A stretch of DNA of 64,000 nucleotides from Closterium sp. NIES-65 (taxonomy: Eukaryota > Streptophyta > Zygnematophyceae > Desmidiales > Closteriaceae): positions 1,559,501 through 1,623,500 of the forward strand of contig CANXME010002160.1 in the NCBI GenBank assembly GCA_948144175.1, written 5' to 3'. A model generated the notes under the pieces. It did no database searches. It had not been told where the DNA came from and saw only the letters and a program-made list of their open reading frames with translations. Shown piece by piece: positions 63,031 to 64,000 of the stretch; the first letter of the stretch is position 1; every line of letters begins with the position of its first letter. A program made the translations under genes and the position numbers.

Positions 63031-63825
63031 CACTTCCTGTTTGACGAGTCGTGGCTGCAGCGAAGGAAGAAATTTCGACCACATTGAATGCTGTCTCTTC
63101 GTGCCGTGCCTGCGTTTCAGTGGTCCCGGTTTTTGTGGCTCCAAGCAGCCATCGAACGCGTGCGGGCAGATAAATTCCCAACGAACCGCTGGTGACTGGG
63201 TTTCGCATGTGCTTGGGGGAAAGGCTATTGCCCAAGCCCACTGCCAAGTCCACAGAGTTGGAAGAGCGACGGCGCATGCCTTTGCTGCACTGTCAGCCGT
63301 CAATTGTCCTACGTGGCGCCCCCGCACTTCGGCCCTCACAGTCAGCTCATGCTGGCAGCAGCCTTCTCATCCACAATGCCACGTTATCTTGGCTTCAACA
63401 CAGCAAGGCCAACCACCGAGCCGCCCCTAGTGCTCTAATGATCTTCACTCGCGTCCCGACATTCGCAGAGCGAAAGCTCGAATCCGAAAGGTGTGGCAAA
63501 AGTAGCACTTGACATGTTCGCTAAATAAACGCGCATACAACCCTGAAGATGTCAACTGTGGCATATTCGAACAAGCTGGATACAACCATTTCCTTCTAAG
63601 TGCCAGTCGCAAAAAGGGATATCTACCATGACCTTCACATGCCCTTGGTTTCACCACCAGCCTTGAATTTCGCAGCTTCGGTCACATGCCCCACATGTTA
63701 GCTGCGCGCCGCGCCACATTCCAATCAACAATCCATCGCCAACCTCCCCATCTCATCCCAATCCATGCACCATGCACACCAGCAGCAGCACTTGATTCCA
63801 ATCCCTAACCAGCATCCATTATTTC
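63031..63825. other. No gene recognised; probable upstream region
   Basis: Unique sequence with no convincing coding frame. The last ~150 bp are C/T-rich and may be the 5' UTR or promoter of the gene starting at 63826. Confidence 0.4.
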
Positions 63826-64000
63826 ATGGCCGCGGCTCACTCACTCGGCTTTACTCTTCACTCCCTTGCCTCTTCATCTTTCGTAGCAACACCTCTATCC
63901 ACAAGGGCCAAGCCCGTTAAACAAGTATTTCGCATCAAAGTTCGCCTGTCAGCTAGCTCGCGTGCTTTTCCTATCATCGCGCAAAGCATGGCCCTCGACG
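63826..64000 (+). CDS. N-terminus of a probable plastid-targeted protein (partial)
   Basis: The frame opens at ATG 63826 and stays open to the window edge (58 codons). It starts MAAAHSLGFTLHSLASSSFV and continues ATPLSTRAKPVKQVFRIKVR. It is rich in Ser, Ala, Thr and basic residues and has no acidic residue until near the end (MALD). That composition is typical of a chloroplast transit peptide. The mature protein lies outside the window, so no function can be given. Codon usage is unlike the GC-rich transposon frames. Confidence 0.5.
   Translation, partial: MAAAHSLGFTLHSLASSSFVATPLSTRAKPVKQVFRIKVRLSASSRAFPIIAQSMALD

Noticed and set aside
62775..63430. Open frames across and beyond MITE J
   Set aside because: They cross the element border and have no recognisable domain.

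Overview
The window looks like nuclear DNA of a green plant-lineage (streptophyte) organism. Plant-type leucine-rich repeats (LRRs) sit on separate ~72-bp exons joined by phase-2 GT-AG introns. The retrotransposons have plant-like primer-binding sites (variants of TGGTATCAGAGC) and are Ty1/copia elements plus one chromodomain Ty3/gypsy element. An apparent plastid transit peptide opens at the right edge. A charophyte (zygnematophyte-like) alga or a bryophyte would fit; the species cannot be told from this sequence. There are no bacterial operons, rRNA, tRNA or CRISPR arrays that I could see.

Layout. 1-4,640: minus-strand 5' part of an LRR gene (signal-peptide exon plus six recognisable LRR exons), broken by a frameshift and carrying two small TIR elements with 8-bp target duplications. 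4,646-11,235: copia element A (minus), identical LTRs but defective coding. 11,729-20,058: copia locus B (plus), a chimera of two families. 20,485-20,835: truncated 5' end of a copia element (I). 20,836-22,437: no gene recognised. 22,438-36,507: plus-strand LRR gene, 28 recognisable exons, ending in a cysteine-rich cap, an Ala-Pro-Ala-Ser stalk and a hydrophobic tail, with no kinase. Its exons 2-6 are the inverted paralogue of the left-hand gene. 36,765-37,740: decayed copies of its last exon. 38,039-47,537: copia element D (minus), interrupted by the nearly intact copia element C (38,218-45,570, plus). 47,538-48,524: an inverted copy of the LRR gene's 3' end, split by a solo LTR (K). 48,657-60,795: copia element E (minus), interrupted by the gypsy element G (54,030-58,794). 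60,983-63,027: a Harbinger-like MITE (J), interrupted eight bases from its end by a non-autonomous LTR element (H). 63,826-64,000: start of a probable plastid-targeted protein.

How the parts relate. C is the best candidate for an active element: identical LTRs, perfect target duplication and one frameshift. A, H, D and the chimera B look like defective relatives that would need proteins supplied in trans. Five copia copies of otherwise divergent families share a small hairpin just after the primer-binding site and a GGGCCC palindrome at a fixed distance of 37-39 nt, a possible common packaging or dimerisation signal. The LRR locus appears to grow by exon-module duplication. It encodes what I read as a secreted, probably GPI-anchored, arabinogalactan-like LRR protein, the most unusual host gene here.

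All alignments were made by eye. Exon borders of the LRR genes are inferred from reading frame, splice consensus and comparison between paralogous copies.
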